The notes below the pieces were generated by a model. It saw nothing but the letters and a program-made list of their open reading frames with translations, had not been told where the DNA came from and did not search any database. Shown here in pieces: positions 5,334-8,727 of a stretch of DNA of 8,727 bases; positions within the stretch are counted from its first letter, which is position 1, and the number at the start of each line of letters is the position of its first letter. Position numbers and translations under genes: made by a program. Source of the DNA: Actinomycetes bacterium (GTDB taxonomy: Bacteria; Actinomycetota; Acidimicrobiia; Acidimicrobiales; Microtrichaceae). Location: contig JAFAFN010000566.1 in the NCBI GenBank assembly GCA_023423475.1, positions 1 to 8,727 of the forward strand, written 5' to 3'.

Positions 5334-6754
5334 GCGATCCGGACGGGTCGCCGGGGCGGTTCGTCCTCGACCCCGCGGTGCGGCGCACCGGTGACGGACG
5401 ACTCCTGGTCGGCGGCTCGCCACGACGGCTGTTCCGCCTCACCGCGGCGGGCGCCGAGCTGATCGATGCGCTGGCGGACCGTCGCCCGCTCGGTCCGGGG
5501 ACGTCGTCCTCGACCCTGGTGGCGCGGCTGCTCGACGCCGGCGCACTGCATCCCGTGCCCGAGCCCGGCGCCGGTCCCTTCGATGCCACCGACGTCACCG
5601 TCGTCGTGCCGTGTCGCGATCGACCGGACGGACTCGACGAGCTGCTCTCGTCGCTCGCCGCGGCCGGTGACCGGCACGCCGGGGTCGTCGTGGTCGACGA
5701 CGGCTCGCTCGATCCGAGCGCGACGGCAGCGGTCGCGGCGCGCCACGGTGCCCGACTGCTCCGGCGCCAGCGATCCGGTGGCCCGGCAGCGGCGAGGAAC
5801 GAGGGCACCGCCATCGTGCGGACCCCGCTCGTCGCGTTCATCGACGCGGACTGCTTCGTCGCACCCGGCTGGCTCGGGCCGCTGCTCGCCCAGATGGCCG
5901 ACCCGACGGTCGCGATCGCGGCCCCGCGGGTCCGGTCGCTGCCCGCCGACGCCGACGGATCGATCGCCGCCTCGTTGGCGACCTACGAGTCGAGCCGCTC
6001 GCCGCTCGACCTGGGGTCGGTGCCTGCGCCGGTCCGACCGGGCGGCCGAGTCTCGTACGTGCCGAGCGCGGCGATCCTGTGTCGTCGCGACGCGTTCGAA
6101 GCGGTCGGGGGTTTCGACGCGGCCATGCGCGTGGGAGAGGACGTCGACCTGGTGTGGCGACTCGTCGAGGGCGGGGACCGGGTGCGCTACGACCCCCGGT
6201 CCACGGTGTGGCACCGACCACGCCCCGACCTGCAGAGCTGGCTCGACCAACGTCTTGGTTACGGCTCGTCCGCCGCGGCACTCGAGCGACGACACCCCGG
6301 CGCGGTGGCACCCGCGGCGATGTCGCGTTGGAGTCTGGCGGTCTGGGCGCCGGTGCTCGTCGGGCATCCGGCGATCGGTGCCGCCGTGGCCGCGGCGACG
6401 ACGGTCCAGCTAGGGCGGACGCTCGGTGATGTGCCGTCGTCCGAGGTCGCCCGACTCGGACTCGGGGGACATCTGGGTGCAGGTCGACAGCTGGCGACCA
6501 CGACCGTGCGGGTCTGGTGGCCGCTCGCGCTGCTCGCGTCGCTCACCGGTCGGCGCGCACGGCGAGCCGTGGCGGCCGCCGTCGCGGTCACCGTCGTCGA
6601 CGACGCCCTCTCGGTCCGTCGAGCGGGTGGCACCCCGACGCTGCGCACGGCGCTGCTCGGCCTGCTCGACCACACCGCCTACGGGGCGGGCGTGTGGCGA
6701 GGGGCGTGGCGCGAGCGCTCGTGGCGGGCGCTCCTGCCAGCCATCGGTCGCTGA
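5318..6754 (+). CDS. mftF: Mycofactocin glycosyltransferase MftF (GT2 family)
   Basis: MftF decorates (pre)mycofactocin with beta-1,4-linked glucose units. The 478-residue protein has three parts. Residues 14-81 are a small N-terminal domain (RFVLDPAVRR, LLVGGSPRRLFRLT, LVARLLDAGALHPVP). Residues 93-300 are a GT-A glycosyltransferase 2 core: VTVVVPCRDRP at 93, VVDDGS with D127/D128, GPAAARNEG, the metal/nucleotide-sugar DAD at 176-178, GGFD, and acidic catalytic ED at 274-275, then WHRPRPDLQSWLDQRLGYG. A C-terminal part follows with two hydrophobic stretches (about 337-366 and 399-430) that could associate with the membrane. I report ATG 5318, which overlaps mftE by 16 bases. GTG 5330 forms a GTGA overlap like those elsewhere in the operon and would remove only four residues. 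It is the last gene of the same-strand overlapping run. Confidence 0.94.
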   Translation: MAPGVSDPDGSPGRFVLDPAVRRTGDGRLLVGGSPRRLFRLTAAGAELIDALADRRPLGPGTSSSTLVARLLDAGALHPVPEPGAGPFDATDVTVVVPCRDRPDGLDELLSSLAAAGDRHAGVVVVDDGSLDPSATAAVAARHGARLLRRQRSGGPAAARNEGTAIVRTPLVAFIDADCFVAPGWLGPLLAQMADPTVAIAAPRVRSLPADADGSIAASLATYESSRSPLDLGSVPAPVRPGGRVSYVPSAAILCRRDAFEAVGGFDAAMRVGEDVDLVWRLVEGGDRVRYDPRSTVWHRPRPDLQSWLDQRLGYGSSAAALERRHPGAVAPAAMSRWSLAVWAPVLVGHPAIGAAVAAATTVQLGRTLGDVPSSEVARLGLGGHLGAGRQLATTTVRVWWPLALLASLTGRRARRAVAAAVAVTVVDDALSVRRAGGTPTLRTALLGLLDHTAYGAGVWRGAWRERSWRALLPAIGR

Positions 6755-6812
6755 CGTCGATCGACAGGCGGCCGCGCTCAAGTTCGGAGTCGATTCCTGC
6801 CGATGCGCGACG
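6755..6812. other. Short gap between mftF and the lipoprotein gene
   Basis: These 58 bases separate the end of the mft operon from the next same-strand gene. They hold a 10-base palindrome GTCGATCGAC (6756-6765) with no loop and no following T-run, so it is not an intrinsic terminator. I see no convincing -35/-10 pair and no good Shine-Dalgarno before the ATG at 6813. Readthrough from mftF is possible, as is a promoter I cannot recognise. Confidence 0.5.
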
Positions 6813-7823
6813 ATGACCCCGCGCCGACGGTCACGTCGACTCATCCTGTTCCCTGCTGCACTCGCCGTGGCTGCCGTCGTCGCGGCGTGCGGTCCGACGG
6901 CACCGCCGGGCCAACCGCCCACGACCCCGTCCTCGACGGCCCTGCCCACGACCGGCCCGCCTTCGACGACCTGTCCGATGTTCCCCGCGGACCACGTCTG
7001 GAACGCGAGCGTGACCGGCCTGCCGGCGCACGCCCGTTCCGCCGCATGGACGCAGTCGATCGGGACCGGTGATCCGCTCAAGGCGGACTTCGGATCGGGC
7101 CTGTGGAACGGCGGGCCGATCGGCATCCCGTTCACCACCGTCGGCGCAGGTCAGGCACCTGCGTCGATTACCTTCGACTACGCCGACGAGAGCGATCCGG
7201 GTCCCTATCCGATCCCCGACGGTGCACCCGTTGAGCACGGTTCGGACCACCACGTACTCGTCGTCGACGAGTCGACCTGCACGCTCTACGAGCTCTTCGA
7301 CGCGACGCGGCTCGGCGCCAGGAGATGGTCCGCCGGTTCGGGCGCTCGGTTCGACCTGAACGGGTACGCGCTCCGGCCGGACGGGTGGACCTCGGCCGAC
7401 GCCGCGGGGTTGGCGATCCTGCCGGGACTGGTCCGCTACGACGAGGTCGCAGCGGGCGAGATCGATCACCCGATCCGGTTCACGGCGCAGTTGACCCAGC
7501 GGGCCTACCTGTGGCCCGCGCGGCACTTCGCCAGCAGCTCCACCGACCCGAACCGGCCGCCGATGGGGGCATGGTTCCGGCTCCGCGCCGACTTCGACAC
7601 CTCGGGAATGGCACCGCAGGCGAGGGTGATCGCCGAGGCGCTCAAGGAGCACGGCATGATCCTGGCCGACAACGGTTCGGACCTGTTCATGTCGGGTGTG
7701 CCCGACCCGCGCTGGGACAACGCCGCACTGCGTCAGCTGGCAGCGATCACCACGGCGGACTTCACCGCCGTCGACGCCTCGGGGTTGATGGTCCACCCCG
7801 ACTCGGGCCGCATCAGGCCCTGA
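6813..7823 (+). CDS. Secreted lipoprotein of unknown function
   Basis: I do not recognise a characterised family. The 336-residue product begins with an Arg-rich n-region (RRRSRR) and a hydrophobic stretch ending in VVAAC, with C26 as the likely lipid-modified cysteine. A Pro/Thr/Ser-rich linker follows to about residue 52. The mature part is a single globular-looking region with distinct blocks: FPADHVWNASVTGLP, LWNGGPIGIPFT, FDYADESDPGPYPIP, HVLVVDESTCTLYELFDA, GWTSADAAGLAILPGLVRYD, WPARHFASSS, and GMILADNGSDLFMSGVPD with PRWDN. C54 and C156 are the only mature cysteines besides the lipidated one and could pair. The blocks are rich in Asp, His, Trp and Gly, suggesting an extracytoplasmic enzyme or ligand binder, but no catalytic signature is clear. 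ATG 6813 is chosen because it places the signal peptide correctly; the frame is open upstream but lies inside mftF. The 3' end overlaps the opposing gene. Confidence 0.88.
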   Translation: MTPRRRSRRLILFPAALAVAAVVAACGPTAPPGQPPTTPSSTALPTTGPPSTTCPMFPADHVWNASVTGLPAHARSAAWTQSIGTGDPLKADFGSGLWNGGPIGIPFTTVGAGQAPASITFDYADESDPGPYPIPDGAPVEHGSDHHVLVVDESTCTLYELFDATRLGARRWSAGSGARFDLNGYALRPDGWTSADAAGLAILPGLVRYDEVAAGEIDHPIRFTAQLTQRAYLWPARHFASSSTDPNRPPMGAWFRLRADFDTSGMAPQARVIAEALKEHGMILADNGSDLFMSGVPDPRWDNAALRQLAAITTADFTAVDASGLMVHPDSGRIRP

Positions 7824-8676
7824 TCTCGACCGGCACCCCGAGGGGCAGCTTCCCCGCCAGCATCTCGATGTCGGCGTTGCGCAGGCGGATGCAGCCGCTG
7901 CTGGCCTTGGTGCCGATGCTCGAGGGGTCGTTCGTCCCGTGGATGCCCAGCGAGCCGGGTCCGCCGTCGAAGGACTCGAAGGTGTCGGAGAAGCCCGAGA
8001 GCACGTACGCGTAGGGCCCGTACGGCCCGTTCGAGGTCAGCGGCTGCAACAGGGTGGTCGTGTAGAACAGCCCGCCCGGGGTGGGGGCGTTGTCCCTCGC
8101 GACGGCGATCGGCGCCTCGAGCACCCGCTGGTCGCCCTGGAAGACCTCGAGTCGGAACTCGCTGAGCGACACCACGATGCGCCAGTCGTGCTCGACCGTG
8201 CGGACGTCGGACGAGCGGACCCAACCGGTCGAGCCGTTCGGACGGACCGGCAGCAGGACCTGGTGCCATCGACCGTCCGGCGAGGTGGCGAGCACCAACA
8301 GGATCAGGTCGACGGGGACGTCGGAGACGAGGGTGGGGTGGTCGAGCGAGGTCCGTGCCGTGGCCGCGTTCGGCGCGTCGAAGATCTCGAGCTTCGCCGT
8401 CACCGGCGTGGCCACCTCGTAGGGAGCGGCGGGCAGCTGAGGACCCGGGATGGTCGTGGCAGGCGCTGCGGTCGTCGTGGTCGTCTCGACCGGCTTCGCC
8501 TGGGCACGTGCGATCGGCGGTGGCCGTTCGCCCGACCGCGCCGAGTCCGACGCCGTGGCGTCGGTCGACGAGCACGAGGTCGCGAGGACCAGGACTGACA
8601 GCGCCAGCAGCGACAGGGCCGCGGTCGCGAGCGTTGCTGCGGTGCGACGAGGGGCCGGTCGGCCACCTCGGCGCAC
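7813..8676 (-). CDS. L,D-transpeptidase lipoprotein (YkuD domain)
   Basis: This enzyme forms 3-3 cross-links in peptidoglycan or attaches proteins to it, acting outside the membrane. The 287-residue product has an Arg-rich start, a hydrophobic segment and a lipobox-like LATSC with C35. A low-complexity Thr/Pro linker (about 61-80) leads to an SH3-like segment (about 88-158, ending STGWVRSSDV), then the YkuD catalytic domain (165-286). The active site is H246-G-T-N-D with ASSGCIRLRN, where C262 is the nucleophile and R264 the conserved Arg; the family motif is often SHGC, here SSGC. Upstream pieces NAPTPGGLFYTT and GPYGPYAYVLSGF also fit the family. The GTG at 8676 is the first usable start in the window. 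The frame stays open to the window edge without an ATG, GTG or TTG, so a longer form cannot be excluded. It converges on the lipoprotein gene, overlapping 11 bases. Confidence 0.93.
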   Translation of the reverse strand: MRRGGRPAPRRTAATLATAALSLLALSVLVLATSCSSTDATASDSARSGERPPPIARAQAKPVETTTTTAAPATTIPGPQLPAAPYEVATPVTAKLEIFDAPNAATARTSLDHPTLVSDVPVDLILLVLATSPDGRWHQVLLPVRPNGSTGWVRSSDVRTVEHDWRIVVSLSEFRLEVFQGDQRVLEAPIAVARDNAPTPGGLFYTTTLLQPLTSNGPYGPYAYVLSGFSDTFESFDGGPGSLGIHGTNDPSSIGTKASSGCIRLRNADIEMLAGKLPLGVPVEIRA

Positions 8677-8727
8677 GGGTGAGGGGCTCAGCCCGTCACC
8701 CGGGGGTTGGCACGCACCGGGGTGGCG

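Noticed and set aside
3732..5423. A 563-codon antisense open frame over etfB and mftE
   Set aside because: No domain, Arg/Asp/Gly-rich composition, and entirely opposite well-supported genes.
4484..6367. A 627-codon antisense open frame over etfB, mftE and mftF
   Set aside because: It mirrors the conserved mftE and mftF reading frames, is Arg/Ser-rich and shows no motif; it follows from GC-biased codon use.
6756..6765. Palindrome GTCGATCGAC after mftF as a terminator
   Set aside because: It has no loop and no T-run, and short GATC/CGAT-containing palindromes are expected by chance in this base composition.
6426..6812. Upstream extension of the lipoprotein reading frame
   Set aside because: It runs through the end of mftF and would bury the signal peptide more than 100 residues into the protein.
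6831..7796. An antisense open frame opposite the lipoprotein gene
   Set aside because: The plus strand has a signal peptide, lipobox and coherent globular sequence; the antisense product is low-complexity and Arg-rich.

Overview
The window is very GC-rich. Its genes run head-to-tail with G/C at most third codon positions, and long antisense open frames follow from that bias. Gene content points to a high-GC actinobacterium. An Acidimicrobiia-like lineage is my best guess, but it rests on gene content and base composition and is not proven here.

Positions 2-6754 (+) are one tightly packed operon: the distal part of a mycofactocin (mft) locus. In order it holds the 3' part of an old-yellow-enzyme/2,4-dienoyl-CoA-reductase-like oxidoreductase, an ETF alpha subunit, a FixC-like flavoprotein, a FixX-like ferredoxin, an ETF beta subunit, the creatininase-family peptidase MftE and the glycosyltransferase MftF. 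Most junctions are GTGA/ATGA stop-start overlaps or gaps of a few bases, so the genes are probably translationally coupled. MftE and MftF are maturation enzymes for the peptide-derived redox cofactor mycofactocin. The five proteins before them form an electron-transfer module with FixABCX composition (EtfB = FixA, EtfA = FixB, FixC, FixX) plus a flavin/FeS reductase. The likely job of that module is to move electrons between mycofactocin-dependent dehydrogenations, the OYE-type enzyme and the quinone pool. The precursor peptide and early enzymes (mftA, mftB, mftC, mftD) are not in the window and may lie upstream.

After a 58-base gap, 6813-7823 (+) encodes a secreted lipoprotein of unrecognised function with well-defined sequence blocks. 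It converges on, and overlaps by 11 bases, a minus-strand L,D-transpeptidase lipoprotein (7813-8676), a peptidoglycan cross-linking enzyme. These two look like cell-envelope genes flanking the mft locus rather than part of it. I saw no RNA genes, mobile elements, CRISPR arrays or clear intrinsic terminators.

The points most worth a second look are: the FixABCX-like module with its ETF genes split around fixC-fixX and with altered ETF nucleotide-binding motifs; an eight-cysteine FixX; a possible PqqD/RRE-like domain at the N-terminus of MftF; and the unknown lipoprotein.
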